This document shows positions 10,532 to 21,132 of a stretch of DNA of 64,000 nucleotides, piece by piece. Source of the stretch: Streptomyces phaeofaciens. GTDB taxonomy: Bacteria > Actinomycetota > Actinomycetes > Streptomycetales > Streptomycetaceae. Positions within the stretch are counted from its first letter, which is position 1. Each line of letters begins with the position of its first letter. Under the pieces are notes generated by a model, which worked only from the letters and a program-made list of their open reading frames with translations, was not told the origin of the DNA and searched no databases. The stretch lies in assembly GCF_014648915.1 (NCBI RefSeq), contig NZ_BMSA01000005.1:124001-188000 (forward strand), written 5' to 3'. A program made the position numbers and the translations under genes.

Positions 10532-11008
10532 TCAGATGACCACTTCGACGCCCTCGCCCGGTGCTTTACCTGACACCCGTTCGGATTCCAGGGCCTGCTG
10601 AAGGATGATCACAGCGGCCGCCTGATCGATGACCGAACGTCCTTTCTTGGATTTCACGCCCGAGGCGCGCAATCCCTGACTGGCCGTCACGGTCGTCATC
10701 CGCTCGTCCACCAATCGTACGGACACAGGTGCGATGCCCCGAGCCAGCTCCTGCGCGAAACCGCGCACCTTGGCCGCCGCGGGGCCCTCGCCCCCCTTGA
10801 GGGAGCGAGGGAGACCGACCACGACCTCGATCGGCTCGTACTCCTCGACCAGTTGGCGCAGCCGGCGGTGGGCCGCCGGCAGGTCACGGCCGGGGACCGT
10901 CTCCACCGGGGTGGCGAGGATCCCGTCGGGGTCGCACGAGGCGACCCCGATCCGGGCGTCCCCGACATCGATCGCGAGCCGACGGCCCTTGCGCATCGGC
11001 TGACTCAC
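10532..11008 (-). CDS. ruvX: Holliday junction resolvase-like protein RuvX/YqgF
   Basis: 158 residues with an RNase H-like fold. The start [12 protein letters not shown] carries the first catalytic Asp; [16 protein letters not shown] and [13 protein letters not shown] follow as in the YqgF family, and [10 protein letters not shown] carries a late Asp. Family members act on 16S rRNA 5' ends and perhaps on recombination intermediates. The GTG at 11006-11008 overlaps the alaS stop by 4 nt, indicating coupling; an ATG four codons in ([12 protein letters not shown]) is an alternative. Confidence 0.92.
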   Translation of the reverse strand: MSQPMRKGRRLAIDVGDARIGVASCDPDGILATPVETVPGRDLPAAHRRLRQLVEEYEPIEVVVGLPRSLKGGEGPAAAKVRGFAQELARGIAPVSVRLVDERMTTVTASQGLRASGVKSKKGRSVIDQAAAVIILQQALESERVSGKAPGEGVEVVI

Positions 11009-13677
11009 TTGGCCGTCTCGGCCACGAGCCGCTCGACCGCGTCGACCGCGTCGCCGACGGCGGCCGGGTTCTGGCCGCCGCCCTGGGCGACGTCCGGCTT
11101 GCCGCCACCGCCGCCGCCGAGGGTCTTGGCGGCCGTACGGACCAGCTCGCCGGCCTTGAGGCCGCGCTCACGGGCGCCCTCGTTGGTGGCGATGACCGTG
11201 AGCGGCTTGCCGTTGTTGACCGTGAACAGCGCCACCACGGCAGCCCGGCCGCCCTGGATGCGGCCGCGCACGTCGAGCACGAGCCGACGCAGGTCGTCCG
11301 GGGTCGTACCGTCCGGCACCTGCCCGGTCACCAGGGCGACACCGCGGACGTCCTTGGCGGACTCCACCAGACCGGCGGCGGCCTGGAGCACCTTCTCGGC
11401 GCGGAACTTCTCGATCTCCTTCTCGGCGTCCTTCAGCTTGCCGAGCATGGCGGAGACCTTCTCCGGAAGCTCCTCCGGGCGGCCCTTGATCAGCTCCTGG
11501 AGCTGGGCGACGACCGTGTGCTCCCGGGCGAGGAAGTTGTAGGCGTCGACGCCGACGAGGGCCTCGATACGGCGCACACCGGAACCGATCGAGGACTCGC
11601 CGAGCAGCTTCACCAGACCCAGCTGGGCGGTGTTGTGCACATGCGTGCCGCCGCACAGCTCCTTGGAGAAGTCGCCGATGGTCACCACACGGACCCGCTC
11701 GCCGTACTTCTCGCCGAACTCGGCGATGGCGCCCTGCTTCTTGGCCTCGTCGATGCCCATGACCTCGGCGCGCACGTCGAGGTCGCGGGCGAGCACCTCG
11801 TTGATCTTCTGCTCGACGTCGGTCATCACGGCCGTCGGAACGGCCGACGGGGAACCGAAGTCGAAGCGGAAGCGGCCGGGCTGGTTCTCCGAACCGGCCT
11901 GGGCGGCCGTCGGGCCGAGCGCGTCGCGCAGCGCCTGGTGCGTGAGGTGCGTGGCCGAGTGGGCGCGGGCGATGGCCGTACGGCGACGCTGGTCGATCGA
12001 GGCGTGGGCCTTGGCGCCGACCGTGACCTCGCCGACCTGGACGACGCCCTTGTGGACGTACACGCCGGGAACCGGCTTCTGGGTGTCGCGGATCTCGATG
12101 ACGGCACCGGTGTCCACCTTGATGCGGCCGGTGTCACCGATCTGGCCGCCGCCCTCGGCGTAGAACGGGGTGCGGTCCAGGACGATCTCGACCTCGTCGC
12201 CCTCGGTGGCGGCCGGGGAGGAGACGCCGTCGACGAGGATGCCGACGACGGTGGTCTCGCCCGCGGTGTCCGCGTACCCGATGAAGTCGGTCTCGCCGGC
12301 CTTGTCGGCGATCTCGCGGTAGGCGCCGGCACCGGCGTGACCGGTCTTCTTGGCCTGGGCGTCGGCCTTGGCCTTGTCCCGCTGCTCCTTCATCAGGCGG
12401 CGGAAGCCGTCCTCGTCCACGGACAGCCCCTGCTCGGCGGCCATCTCCAGGGTGAGGTCGATCGGGAAGCCCCAGGTGTCGTGGAGCAGGAAGGCCTTGT
12501 CGCCGGCGAGGACCGCGCCGCCGCCGGCCTTGGTCTCGGTGATGGCGGTGTCGAGGATGTTGGTGCCGGCCTTCAGCGTCTTGAGGAAGGCGTTCTCCTC
12601 GGCCAGGGCGACGTTCTCGATGCGCTCGCGGTCGGTGACCAGCTCGGGGTACTGCCGGCCCATCATCGCGATGACGGTGTCGACGAGGTCCTTGACGACC
12701 GGGCCGGTGGCACCGAGCAGCCGCATGTTGCGGATGGCACGGCGCATGATGCGGCGCAGCACATAGCCGCGGCCCTCGTTGCCGGGGGTCACGCCGTCGC
12801 CGATGAGCATCACCGAGGTACGCATGTGGTCGGTGACCACGCGCAGGGACACGTCCGAGTCGTGGGCGTCGCCGTAGGCCACGCCGGTCAGCTCGGTGGC
12901 CTTCTTGATGACAGCCATCGAGGTGTCGATCTCGTACATGTTCTGCACGCCCTGCAGAATCATGGCGAGGCGTTCCAGGCCGAGGCCCGTGTCGATGTTC
13001 TTGCTCGGGAGCTCGCCGAGGATCTCGAAGTTGTCCTTGCCGATGCCCTCGCCGCGCTCGTACTGCATGAAGACGAGGTTCCAGATCTCCACGTACCGCT
13101 CGTCGTTGACGGCGGGGCCGCCCTCGACGCCGAACTCGGGGCCGCGGTCGTAGTTGATCTCGGAACAGGGGCCGCAGGGGCCGGGGACGCCCATGGACCA
13201 GTAGTTGTCCTTCATGCCGAGGCGCTGGATGCGCTCCTTGGGCACGCCGACGACCTCGTGCCAGAGCCGCTCGGCCTCGTCGTCGTCCTGGTAGACGGTG
13301 ATCCAGAGCTTCTCCGGCTCCAGGCCGTAGCCACCCTTGTCCTGGGAGCTGGTGAGCAGCTCCCAGGCGTACTTGATGGCGCCTTCCTTGAAGTAGTCAC
13401 CGAAGGAGAAGTTGCCGCACATCTGGAAGAACGTGCCGTGGCGGGTGGTCTTGCCGACCTCTTCGATGTCGGGCGTGCGCACGCACTTCTGCACGCTGGT
13501 GGCGCGCGCCCACGGCGGCTTGACCTCGCCGAGGAAGTAGGGCTTGAAGGGCACCATGCCGGCGGGGACGAGCAGCAGAGTCGGGTCGTCCGCGATGAGC
13601 GACGCCGAAGGCACGACGGTGTGCCCGCGCTCCTCGTAGAAGCTCAGCCAGCGGCGGCGAATCTCGGCCGACTCCAT
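11005..13677 (-). CDS. alaS: Alanyl-tRNA synthetase
   Basis: 890 residues, full length. The order is class II catalytic domain (1-250), tRNA recognition, editing domain with HSATHLTHQ and CGGTHVHNT zinc/editing motifs (around 580-690), and a C-terminal DHHA1-type domain ending in a Gly-rich segment ([16 protein letters not shown]). It charges tRNA-Ala and clears mischarged Ser/Gly. The ATG at 13675-13677 overlaps the last base of the preceding gene's stop, and its own stop overlaps ruvX, so it is inside a tight operon. Confidence 0.97.
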   Translation of the reverse strand: MESAEIRRRWLSFYEERGHTVVPSASLIADDPTLLLVPAGMVPFKPYFLGEVKPPWARATSVQKCVRTPDIEEVGKTTRHGTFFQMCGNFSFGDYFKEGAIKYAWELLTSSQDKGGYGLEPEKLWITVYQDDDEAERLWHEVVGVPKERIQRLGMKDNYWSMGVPGPCGPCSEINYDRGPEFGVEGGPAVNDERYVEIWNLVFMQYERGEGIGKDNFEILGELPSKNIDTGLGLERLAMILQGVQNMYEIDTSMAVIKKATELTGVAYGDAHDSDVSLRVVTDHMRTSVMLIGDGVTPGNEGRGYVLRRIMRRAIRNMRLLGATGPVVKDLVDTVIAMMGRQYPELVTDRERIENVALAEENAFLKTLKAGTNILDTAITETKAGGGAVLAGDKAFLLHDTWGFPIDLTLEMAAEQGLSVDEDGFRRLMKEQRDKAKADAQAKKTGHAGAGAYREIADKAGETDFIGYADTAGETTVVGILVDGVSSPAATEGDEVEIVLDRTPFYAEGGGQIGDTGRIKVDTGAVIEIRDTQKPVPGVYVHKGVVQVGEVTVGAKAHASIDQRRRTAIARAHSATHLTHQALRDALGPTAAQAGSENQPGRFRFDFGSPSAVPTAVMTDVEQKINEVLARDLDVRAEVMGIDEAKKQGAIAEFGEKYGERVRVVTIGDFSKELCGGTHVHNTAQLGLVKLLGESSIGSGVRRIEALVGVDAYNFLAREHTVVAQLQELIKGRPEELPEKVSAMLGKLKDAEKEIEKFRAEKVLQAAAGLVESAKDVRGVALVTGQVPDGTTPDDLRRLVLDVRGRIQGGRAAVVALFTVNNGKPLTVIATNEGARERGLKAGELVRTAAKTLGGGGGGKPDVAQGGGQNPAAVGDAVDAVERLVAETAK

Positions 13678-14024
13678 CAGTGGTCCTCATTCCGGTCGTA
13701 CGAGTACGTCGTGTTCTCGATGTACTTCGGGTTCCTGCGGTTGTTCTCGAGGGCGGTGTACCGCCGGGGAGCGGGAAGTCCGGGATCCTGGTCGATACCG
13801 AGTGCGTCCTCGAGCTCGGCCTCCCGCTGGGCCATGTTGTCGCGGACATCGAGCGCGAAGCCCACCGCGCGGTCCTTGAGGCGCGCTCCCGTCTCGAGTG
13901 CCTTGTTGGCCGCGGTGGCGGCGAGGCTCTCGGGGGTCAGCTGCCTCAGCTTGCGGTTGACCTTGGTGGTGGCCCACACCCCGGCGGCGACACCGGTGGT
14001 GAACCAGAAGGTACGGCGGAACAT
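13677..14024 (-). CDS. Conserved small membrane-anchored protein (DUF6167-like)
   Basis: 115 residues. It starts [26 protein letters not shown], a short hydrophobic anchor, then a helical region ([40 protein letters not shown]) and a polar tail rich in Asn/Tyr/Arg. It is 1 nt from alaS and 9 nt from the upstream DUF948 gene. The same trio is common before alaS in Streptomyces. Function is unknown; a role linked to the cell envelope is only a guess from the anchor. Confidence 0.8.
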   Translation of the reverse strand: MFRRTFWFTTGVAAGVWATTKVNRKLRQLTPESLAATAANKALETGARLKDRAVGFALDVRDNMAQREAELEDALGIDQDPGLPAPRRYTALENNRRNPKYIENTTYSYDRNEDH

Positions 14025-14033
14025 CGCTAGGTC

Positions 14034-14474
14034 TCAGTCCCTCTTTCCACGGGCGTTCCGCTTCTCCCGCCGGGAGACCGCACGGCCCACGATCACGGTA
14101 CGCCGGGGCTCCCTGGCGGGCGCGTCGTTCTTGCGGCCGCCGAGGGCACGGCGCACGCCGTAACCGAAGGCGGCGACCTTCACCAGGGGACCGCCGAAGG
14201 TGGAGGCGACGGTCGAAGAGAGCGCGGAGGCGTTCGACGTGACCTCCTGGACGTCGGAGGCGATCGCGTCGACCCGGTCGATCTGGGTCTGCGCGGAACG
14301 CACCGTCGCGGACGCGTCGGCGAGCAGCGGGACGGCCTGGTCGGTCACGTCCGCGACCAGTTTGGTGGTCGCCCTGAGCGTCTGGGCCAGCCTCGCCAGC
14401 GCGACGGCGAGGAAGGAGACCAGAATCGCCCAGAAGACGGCCACCAGGATGCCGGCCACCTCTCCACCGGACAC
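14034..14474 (-). CDS. DUF948 membrane protein
   Basis: 146 residues from a GTG at 14472-14474 (VSGGEVAGILVAVFWAILV), preceded by GGGAG. One N-terminal membrane helix is followed by a long amphipathic helical region of heptad type (LARLAQTLRATTKLVADVTDQAVPLLADAS...) and a basic tail. This matches the DUF948 family, which is found in general-stress contexts in Firmicutes and is of unknown function in actinobacteria. It leads the DUF948, DUF6167-like, alaS, ruvX run. A longer reading to 14507 lacks a ribosome binding site. Confidence 0.8.
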   Translation of the reverse strand: MSGGEVAGILVAVFWAILVSFLAVALARLAQTLRATTKLVADVTDQAVPLLADASATVRSAQTQIDRVDAIASDVQEVTSNASALSSTVASTFGGPLVKVAAFGYGVRRALGGRKNDAPAREPRRTVIVGRAVSRREKRNARGKRD

Positions 14475-14692
14475 TGCGCACCCGCTCCCTGAAACGTGCC
14501 TCTGCATCGGAAAAGTCGAAGTTGTGGGCCGAGCCTATCGCGCCGGGCGAGCGGCTCCGAACCGGATTTACCGGTGAGGCCGACCGCACCGCCCGGACAC
14601 CCCCGGACATGCGGGAACCCGCCGCCCCGCCCGCCCACGAGGGGCGAGGGGACGACGGGCTCCGACGCAGGTGTGCTACGGCCGCCGCAGGA

Positions 14693-15307
14693 TCAGCGGG
14701 CGTAGTACTCGACGACGAGCTGCTCGTCGCAGATCACCGGGATCTCCTTGCGGTTCGGCTCGCGGTCCAGGCGGAAGGCCAGGGCGGCGAGGTTCACCTG
14801 GAGGTAGCGCGGGGTCTCGCCGTCGGGGGCGAAGCCACCGGCGCGGGAGACCTCGAACAGCGTCTTGCCGCGGCTGCGCTCGCGGACCATCACGACGTCG
14901 TCGGGCTTGACGCGGAAGGACGGCTTGTCGACCTTCTGGCCGTTGACCTCGATGTGGCCGTGGACGACCATCTGGCGGGCCTGGTAGATCGTGCGGGCGA
15001 TGCCCGAACGCAGGACCAGCGCGTCGAGGCGACGCTCGAGCTCGATGATCAGGGCCTCACCGGTCTTGCCCTGGACCTTGGAGGCACGCTCGTAGGCGCG
15101 GACGAGCTGACGCTCGGACACGTCGTACTGCGCGCGCAGACGCTGCTTCTCGAGCAGACGGACCTTGTAGTCCGAGTTCTGCTTGCGGCCACGGCCGTGC
15201 TCGCCCGGCGGGTAGGGGCGGGCCTCGAAGTACTTGACGGCCTTCGGGGTCAGCGCGATGCCGAGGGCACGCGACTTCTTGACCTTGGGGCGGGACTGGT
15301 TCGCCAC
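14693..15307 (-). CDS. rpsD: 30S ribosomal protein S4
   Basis: 204 residues, starting at GTG 15305-15307 ([20 protein letters not shown]). It has the S4 N-terminal domain and the S4 RNA-binding module ([34 protein letters not shown]). It lacks the N-terminal Cys zinc site, so it is the zinc-independent form. It is monocistronic and away from the alpha operon, as usual in Streptomyces. S4 controls its own mRNA in many bacteria, and the leader upstream has room for a fold. Confidence 0.96.
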   Translation of the reverse strand: MANQSRPKVKKSRALGIALTPKAVKYFEARPYPPGEHGRGRKQNSDYKVRLLEKQRLRAQYDVSERQLVRAYERASKVQGKTGEALIIELERRLDALVLRSGIARTIYQARQMVVHGHIEVNGQKVDKPSFRVKPDDVVMVRERSRGKTLFEVSRAGGFAPDGETPRYLQVNLAALAFRLDREPNRKEIPVICDEQLVVEYYAR

Positions 15308-15614
15308 TGTCCTATCTCATTTCCTTGTTTCGGCTTGTCAGGGTTGAGGGAGGTCGCATCCGCAGCCGGGGAAACCCGCCGGTTCCCGTTTCCGGGCCCT
15401 GGTGGGCAGCCGCTCCCCTGGTCTGGGCACATACATGCAGCACGCGAGTGGCCCACCGACCGCTCCCGGGATCCCGGGTGGTGGTGGGCTGCCCGCGACA
15501 CCGTTCGACGGTGCGCGACGCTCCTGGAGTCGGTCCGCGAGGGACCGGGTCTCCGGCTGACTGTCCCGCTCTGACGGCACGGGACACAGCACTTCGGGCG
15601 ATTCTACAGGGTGC
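15308..15614 (-). other. rpsD leader/promoter region with competing inverted repeats
   Basis: 307 bp without a gene I can support. It contains gggcagcc (15404-15411) complementary to ggctgccc (15487-15494), gcccacc (15451-15457) able to pair with ggtgggc at 15401-15407 or at 15484-15490, and a perfect 14-bp palindrome (15465-15478). These pairings exclude one another in part, as in an autoregulated ribosomal-protein leader. Whether they lie in the transcript is unknown. Confidence 0.4.
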
Positions 15615-16970
15615 TCAGGACCGCTTTCGACCGAGGTGCTTCCTGGTCCACTCCACGGCGTCCGCGTACCGCGCCTCCGCGCCGTGCCGGGTGGGGGTGT
15701 AGTACTCGCGGTCCTTGATGGCGTCCGGCGCGTACTGCTGCTCGGCGATGCCCTCCGGCAGATCGTGCGGGTACACGTACCCCTGCGCGTGCCCCAGCTT
15801 GGCGGCGCCCTTGTAGTGCCCGTCCCGCAGATGCGCCGGCACGGGCCCGGCCAGCCCCTTGCGTACGTCGTCCAGGGCGGCGCCGACCGCGGTGGTCGCG
15901 GCGTTGGACTTGGGGGCGAGGGCGAGCGCGATGGTGGCGTGGCTGAGGGTGAGGGCGGCCTCGGGGAAGCCGATCATGGCCACGGCCTGGGCGGCGGCGA
16001 CGGCTATGGGCAGTGCGTGGGGGTCGGCCAGGCCGATGTCCTCGCTGGCGGAGATCATCAGCCGGCGGGCGATGAAGCGGGGGTCCTCGCCGGCCTCGAT
16101 CATCCGGGCCAGGTAGTGCAGGGCGGCGTCGACGTCGGAGCCGCGGATGGACTTGATGAGGGCGCTGGCCACGTCGTAGTGCTGGTCGCCGTCACGGTCG
16201 TACTTCACGGCCGCGCGGTCGACCGTCTGCTCCAGCGTCCCGAGGGTGATCTCGCTCTCGTCCTGGTCGAGGGCGGCGCCGGCGGCGGCCTCCAGGGCGG
16301 TCAGGGCACGGCGGGCGTCACCCCCGGCGATCCGCAGCAGATGCGCCTCGGTGTCCTCGGGGAGGGTGACGGCGCCCTTGAGACCGCGCTCGTCGGTGAG
16401 GGCCCGGCGGAGCAGGCCGCGCAGGTCGTCGTCGGTGAGCGGTTCGAGGGTCAGCAGGAGGGAGCGGGAGAGCAGCGGGGAGATCACCGAGAAGTACGGG
16501 TTCTCGGTGGTGGCCGCGATCAGCGTCACCCAGCGGTTCTCGACGGCGGGGAGGAGGGAGTCCTGCTGGGCCTTGCTGAAGCGGTGGATCTCGTCGAGGA
16601 AGAGGACGGTCTCCTTGCCGTAGCCCCCGGTGGCGCGGCGGGCGCCGTCGATGACCGCGCGGACCTCCTTGACGCCGGCGGTGATCGCGGACAGTTCCAC
16701 GAACCGCTTGTTCGTCGCCTTCGACACGACGTACGCCAGCGTCGTCTTGCCGGTGCCGGGCGGCCCCCAGAGGATCACCGAGGAGGGGCCGGCCGGCCCC
16801 TTGGCGCCCTCGCCGACCAGGCGGCGCAGGGGCGAGCCCGGCTTCAGCAGGTGCTGCTGGCCGGCCACCTCGTCGAGGACGCGCGGGCGCATCCGGACCG
16901 CCAGCGGGCTCCCCGCGGGGTCCTTCTCCTGGCGTTCTTCGGCTGCGGCGGTGAACAGGTCGGGCTCCAC
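15615..16970 (-). CDS. rarA: Replication-associated recombination protein A (RarA/MgsA AAA+ ATPase)
   Basis: 451 residues. AAA+ core with Walker [10 protein letters not shown] (about 70-78) and Walker [11 protein letters not shown], an N-terminal [17 protein letters not shown] box shared with clamp-loader-like ATPases, and the C-terminal RarA tetramerisation region ([17 protein letters not shown]). RarA acts at stalled forks with SSB and the clamp. GTG start at 16968-16970 ([11 protein letters not shown]). Expressed from its own unit between the VKOR gene and rpsD. Confidence 0.93.
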   Translation of the reverse strand: MEPDLFTAAAEERQEKDPAGSPLAVRMRPRVLDEVAGQQHLLKPGSPLRRLVGEGAKGPAGPSSVILWGPPGTGKTTLAYVVSKATNKRFVELSAITAGVKEVRAVIDGARRATGGYGKETVLFLDEIHRFSKAQQDSLLPAVENRWVTLIAATTENPYFSVISPLLSRSLLLTLEPLTDDDLRGLLRRALTDERGLKGAVTLPEDTEAHLLRIAGGDARRALTALEAAAGAALDQDESEITLGTLEQTVDRAAVKYDRDGDQHYDVASALIKSIRGSDVDAALHYLARMIEAGEDPRFIARRLMISASEDIGLADPHALPIAVAAAQAVAMIGFPEAALTLSHATIALALAPKSNAATTAVGAALDDVRKGLAGPVPAHLRDGHYKGAAKLGHAQGYVYPHDLPEGIAEQQYAPDAIKDREYYTPTRHGAEARYADAVEWTRKHLGRKRS

Positions 16971-17013
16971 CCTGAAACCCTAAATCACCGCACCGACAAC
17001 CCGGTCCGGGCCG

Positions 17014-17673
17014 TCAGCTGGTCCAGAACTCCCACCAGCGGGTCAGGATCAGCATGCCGATGATGCCGATGTGCAGCACGGGCACGACCCAGGTGAACTC
17101 ACCGAAGAAGCTCTTCAGCCAGCCCGGGGCCGGCAGGAAGCCGTTGCGGACGTTGAAGGAGGTCACGTACCAGAACATGATGATCGTGGCGACCCAGGCG
17201 AGGCAGCACCACAGGCACAGGGCGTTGATCCGGTACAGCGACTGGAACTGCAGCCAGGTGCAGAAGGCCACACCGAAGAGCGTGCCGGCGTTGAAGGTGA
17301 GCCAGTACCAGCGCGGGAAGCGGGCGCGGGCCAGCAGGCTCATGCCGACGGCGATGACGATGCCGTAGGCGACGAGGCCGAGCATCGGGTTGGGGAACCC
17401 GAAGGCGGCGGCCTGCTTGGACTCCATCACGCTGCCGCAGGAGACGATGGGGTTGAGGCTGCACCCGGGGGTGAAGGTCGTGCCCGCGACCTTGGCCTCG
17501 AGCAGCTTGAACTTGTCGATCGTGATGACCCACGCGGCGAGCAGACCGGCCGCGCCGGTGATCATCAGCAGGATCGCGAAGGCGCGGCTGCCGCCCGCCG
17601 TGCCCGGCGCGGGCGCGAGGTCACGCTCGGGCTCGGACTCCGTGGAGACGTCTTTGACTGTCGTCTTGCTCAT
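17014..17673 (-). CDS. Vitamin K epoxide reductase (VKOR) family membrane oxidoreductase
   Basis: 219 residues. After a polar N-terminus (1-45) come four to five membrane helices. The paired cysteines are present: GCSLNPIVSCGSVM on the extracytoplasmic loop and the CxxC-type active site in NALCLWCCLAW. Actinobacterial VKOR reoxidises an extracytoplasmic DsbA-like partner using menaquinone. The start is the ATG at 17671-17673; an upstream in-frame extension to 17793 has no ribosome binding site and unlikely composition. A cytosolic-looking DsbA-like protein is coded at 62979, but it has no signal and is probably not the partner. Confidence 0.9.
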   Translation of the reverse strand: MSKTTVKDVSTESEPERDLAPAPGTAGGSRAFAILLMITGAAGLLAAWVITIDKFKLLEAKVAGTTFTPGCSLNPIVSCGSVMESKQAAAFGFPNPMLGLVAYGIVIAVGMSLLARARFPRWYWLTFNAGTLFGVAFCTWLQFQSLYRINALCLWCCLAWVATIIMFWYVTSFNVRNGFLPAPGWLKSFFGEFTWVVPVLHIGIIGMLILTRWWEFWTS

Positions 17674-17935
17674 CACGCCGATCCGTCGCTTGAGAGTTGG
17701 ACCATCTTCGGGCAGGGGCCATTGTGCCGCACCGGGCCGGGTGTCCACCGTTCGGTGGACATAAGGAGGACGCCCGGTCCTCCCCCGGCGCACGGCTTCG
17801 GCCGCCGCCCGATACCGGACCGCACCGTCGGCGACCTGCGGGATCGGCGTGGGCGGGAGCGGGCACGGGCCTCGCCCGCCCGGAGGGATCGCCCGGCAGG
17901 ACGAATCGGCGCCCGCGGAGTTGACCCCGCGGGCG

Positions 17936-17966
17936 GGGGCGGCGAGGCGCGGAGCCCCGCCGCCCC
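17936..17966 (-). terminator. hisS terminator
   Basis: A 9-bp GC-only stem (17936-17944 with 17958-17966) starts 6 nt after the hisS stop on the minus strand. A second stem follows (17910-17918 with 17927-17935). Confidence 0.6.
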
Positions 17967-17972
17967 TCCCCC

Positions 17973-19235
17973 TCAGCCCAGCCTCGACTCCAGCTCGGCC
18001 ACGATCTCGTTCACGCCGATGGCGCTCTGCTCGCCGGACTCCATGTCCTTGAGCTGGACGATCCCGTCGGCGAGGTCGCGTTCACCGGCGATGAGCGCGT
18101 ACCGCGCCCCGCTGCGGTTGGCGCTCTTCATCGCGCTCTTGAGCCCCTTCACCCCGAAGGAGAAGTCCGCCGCGACCCCGAGCCTGCGCAGCTCCGTGAT
18201 CTTCGCGAACAGCAGCCGGCGCGCGTCCTCGCTGAGCGGCACCGCGAAGACGGAGGTCGAGGCCGGCAGGTCCAGCGTGACGCCCTCCGCCTCCAGCGCG
18301 AGCACCGTGCGGTCGACACCCAGCGCCCAGCCCACGGACGGCAGCGCGGGTCCGCCGATCATCTCGGAGAGCCCGTCGTAGCGGCCGCCGCCGCCCACCG
18401 CGGACTGCGACCCCAGACCGTCGTGGACGAACTCGAAGGTCGTGCGGGTGTAGTAGTCGAGGCCGCGGACCAGCTTCGGGTCGTCCTCGAAGACGACGCC
18501 GGCCGCCGTGATCAGCTCACGGACCTCCTCGTGGTACGCCTTGCAGGCGTCGCAGAGGTAGTCGCGCAGCAGCGGCGCGTCCCCGAGCTGCTTCTGGACC
18601 GACTCCCGCTTGTCGTCCAGAACGCGGAGCGGGTTGATCTCGGCGCGGCGCAGGGTGTCCTCGTCGAGGTCCAGGCCGCGCAGGAAGTCCTGGAGCGCGG
18701 CCCGGTAGACCGGCCGGCACTCCTGGTCGCCCAGCGAGTTCAGCAGGATGCGGAAGTTCCTGAGGCCGAGCGAGCGGTACGCCTGGTCGGCCAGGATGAT
18801 CAGCTCGGCGTCCAGCGCCGGGTCCTCGGCGCCGATCGCCTCGGCGCCCACCTGCGAGAAGTGGCGGTAACGGCCCTTCTGGGGGCGCTCGTAGCGGTAG
18901 TACGAGCCCGAGTACCAGAGCTTGACCGGCAGGTTGCCCGCCTTGTGCAGGTTGGCCTCGAGGGCGGCGCGCAGGACGGAGGCGGTTCCCTCGGGGCGCA
19001 GGGCCAGCCGGTCGCCGCCCTTGGTCTCGAAGGCGTACATCTCCTTCGTCACGATGTCCGTCGACTCGCCGACGCCGCGGGCGAACAGCTCCACGCTCTC
19101 GAAGCCGGGCGTCTCGACGTAGCCGTAGCCGGAGTTGCGCAGCGGCGCGGCGATCGCCTCGCGGACGGCGAGGTACGTGGCGGAGTCGGGCGGCAGAAGG
19201 TCGTAGGTGCCCTTGGGGGCCTTGAAGGTGCTCAC
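17973..19235 (-). CDS. hisS: Histidyl-tRNA synthetase
   Basis: 420 residues, GTG start at 19233-19235 ([18 protein letters not shown]). Class II synthetase with motif 2 region [17 protein letters not shown], the His-specific motifs [15 protein letters not shown] and GGGRYDGL, and a C-terminal anticodon-binding domain. It lies 13 nt downstream of the MBL hydrolase gene, so the two are probably co-transcribed. Confidence 0.96.
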   Translation of the reverse strand: MSTFKAPKGTYDLLPPDSATYLAVREAIAAPLRNSGYGYVETPGFESVELFARGVGESTDIVTKEMYAFETKGGDRLALRPEGTASVLRAALEANLHKAGNLPVKLWYSGSYYRYERPQKGRYRHFSQVGAEAIGAEDPALDAELIILADQAYRSLGLRNFRILLNSLGDQECRPVYRAALQDFLRGLDLDEDTLRRAEINPLRVLDDKRESVQKQLGDAPLLRDYLCDACKAYHEEVRELITAAGVVFEDDPKLVRGLDYYTRTTFEFVHDGLGSQSAVGGGGRYDGLSEMIGGPALPSVGWALGVDRTVLALEAEGVTLDLPASTSVFAVPLSEDARRLLFAKITELRRLGVAADFSFGVKGLKSAMKSANRSGARYALIAGERDLADGIVQLKDMESGEQSAIGVNEIVAELESRLG

Positions 19236-19248
19236 GGAAGGTCTCTCG

Positions 19249-19965
19249 TCACATTCCTCGTCGGGGAGGAGCCGTAGGGCCCGCTCCCTGGCCGGTGGCC
19301 GCCACCTGTCGCAGATACGGGTTGGCGGCGCGCTCCTGGCCGATGGTCGTCTGGGGGCCGTGGCCGGACAGCACCACGGTCGAGTCGTCGAGCGGCAGGC
19401 ACACACGGGCCAGCGAGTCGAGCATCTCGGCCATGTCGCCGCCGGGCAGGTCGGTGCGTCCGATGGAGCCGGCGAAGAGCAGGTCCCCGGAGAAGAAGAC
19501 CGAGGGGATCTCGGTCGACTCGGGCATCCGGAACGTCACCGACCCCTTGGTATGGCCCGGCGCGTGCGCGACGGAGAACTCCAGTCCGGCGAGGTCCAGC
19601 CGCGCGCCGTCGGTCAGTTCACGGACGTCGTCCGGCTCCCCCACGGTCAGCTCGCCCATCAGCGGCATCCCGATGGACCGGCCGAGCGCCTTCTCGGGGT
19701 CGCTCATCATGTACCGGTCCTCGGGGTGGATCCAGGCCGGTACGTCGTGCGCGCCGCACACCGGCACGACCGAGGCCACATGATCGAGGTGGCCGTGGGT
19801 GAGGACGACGGCGACGGGCTTGAGCCGATGCTTCCTGATCGCTTCCTCGACTCCGGGGGCCGCCTGGTGGCCCGGGTCGATGATCACGCACTCCTCACCG
19901 GCGGCGGGGGCGACGAGATAGCAGTTCGTCCCCCAGGCCCCGGCGGGGAACCCGGCAATGAGCAC
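19249..19965 (-). CDS. MBL-fold metallo-hydrolase (glyoxalase II-like)
   Basis: 238 residues. The zinc-site motif THGHLDH, the later His in [12 protein letters not shown], the Asp in [20 protein letters not shown] and the last His in SGHGPQT are all in order, as in the hydroxyacylglutathione hydrolase-like subgroup. Since Streptomyces uses mycothiol, the substrate may be a mycothiol or other thioester; this is inference. It is divergent from the cyclophilin gene and sits just upstream of hisS. Confidence 0.88.
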   Translation of the reverse strand: MLIAGFPAGAWGTNCYLVAPAAGEECVIIDPGHQAAPGVEEAIRKHRLKPVAVVLTHGHLDHVASVVPVCGAHDVPAWIHPEDRYMMSDPEKALGRSIGMPLMGELTVGEPDDVRELTDGARLDLAGLEFSVAHAPGHTKGSVTFRMPESTEIPSVFFSGDLLFAGSIGRTDLPGGDMAEMLDSLARVCLPLDDSTVVLSGHGPQTTIGQERAANPYLRQVAATGQGAGPTAPPRRGM

Positions 19966-20174
19966 GATCGTCCTTCGTTGTGTCGATACGGGAGGGTTGT
20001 CGACGCCCCTGAGGAGGCCTCGACGGTCTTCACCTGTGGTGCAGAGACTACCGGCGCTGCCGTTTCCTCAGCGAACCCATATACGGTACGGGGCACACGC
20101 GCGCGGTCGGCTCACGAGACGCACGCGTCCCAGTCGACGGACAAGACGCACGAGACGCACGAGGAGAGAACCCG

Positions 20175-20990
20175 GTGGTCACCCAGGAACAGCGGAAGCG
20201 TCAGCTCGCCCGGGAGAAGTTCTTGCGGCAGCAGCAGCGGCGCACGGCCGCCCGCCGCAAGTCGCGCGTGCGCAACTCGGTGATCGCGTCGGTGCTCGGC
20301 GTGATCCTGGTGGGCAGCCTGGCGCTGTACACGACGGGCGTCATGAAGGACGACGACAAGACGAACGCGAGCGCGGACACCACGCCGTCCGCCACGCCCA
20401 GCGCCGTCAAGGACCCGTGCGAGAAGGCCGCTTCCGGGAAGGTCGAGGAACTGACCTGGAAGAAGGAGCCGGCGATGAGCATCGACAAGTCGGCCGACTA
20501 CACGATGAAGCTGGCCACGACGTGCGGTGACATAGACATCGCGCTGAAGACGGCCGCGGCCCCGCACACCGTCAACTCGTTCGACTTCCTCGCGGGCGAG
20601 GGCTACTTCGACCACACCAAGTGCCACCGGCTCACGTCCAGCGGCATCTACGTGCTCCAGTGCGGCGACCCGACGGGCACCGGCAGCGGCGGTCCGGGCT
20701 ACACGATCCCGGACGAGAATCTGAAGGACAAGAGCCTCAAGGACAACGTCTACCCGGCGGGCACGGTCGCGATGGCCAACACCTCGCAGCCGAACACCGG
20801 CGGCAGCCAGTTCTTCCTCGTCTACCAGGACAGTCAGCTCCCGCCCAGCTACACACCGTTCGGTACGGTGTCGGCCGAGGGCATGAAGGTCCTTCAGAAG
20901 ATCGCCGCCGCGGGCGAGAACACGGGCGCCGGTGACGGTGCCCCCAACGCGACGGTCGTCATCGACAAGGCGACGGTCACGAAGTCCTGA
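20175..20990 (+). CDS. Membrane-anchored cyclophilin-type peptidyl-prolyl isomerase
   Basis: 271 residues. A very basic N-terminus (RKRQLAREKFLRQQQRRTAARRKSR) precedes one membrane helix (about 37-57), a Ser/Thr/Pro linker and an extracytoplasmic cyclophilin domain (about 100-271). Catalytic-type residues are present: CHRL (Arg) and YVLQCGDPTGTGSGGPGY. The GTG at 20175 has GAGGAGAG upstream. It probably helps fold exported proteins. The 209-bp divergent region before it has a short gacgcacgag-type repeat but no clear promoter. Confidence 0.9.
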   Translation: MVTQEQRKRQLAREKFLRQQQRRTAARRKSRVRNSVIASVLGVILVGSLALYTTGVMKDDDKTNASADTTPSATPSAVKDPCEKAASGKVEELTWKKEPAMSIDKSADYTMKLATTCGDIDIALKTAAAPHTVNSFDFLAGEGYFDHTKCHRLTSSGIYVLQCGDPTGTGSGGPGYTIPDENLKDKSLKDNVYPAGTVAMANTSQPNTGGSQFFLVYQDSQLPPSYTPFGTVSAEGMKVLQKIAAAGENTGAGDGAPNATVVIDKATVTKS

Positions 20991-21132
20991 CGTCCAGGCG
21001 GCCGGCAGCGGAATTTCGGTCGTGCTGGATGCGGACAGGCGCCCCGCCGGTCGCCTATGTTGGCCGTGACGAAACTGTGGACGATGCCCAGGGCATTGAA
21101 GCCCCCAGCAGGCATCATGTGGAGGAGGCGCT

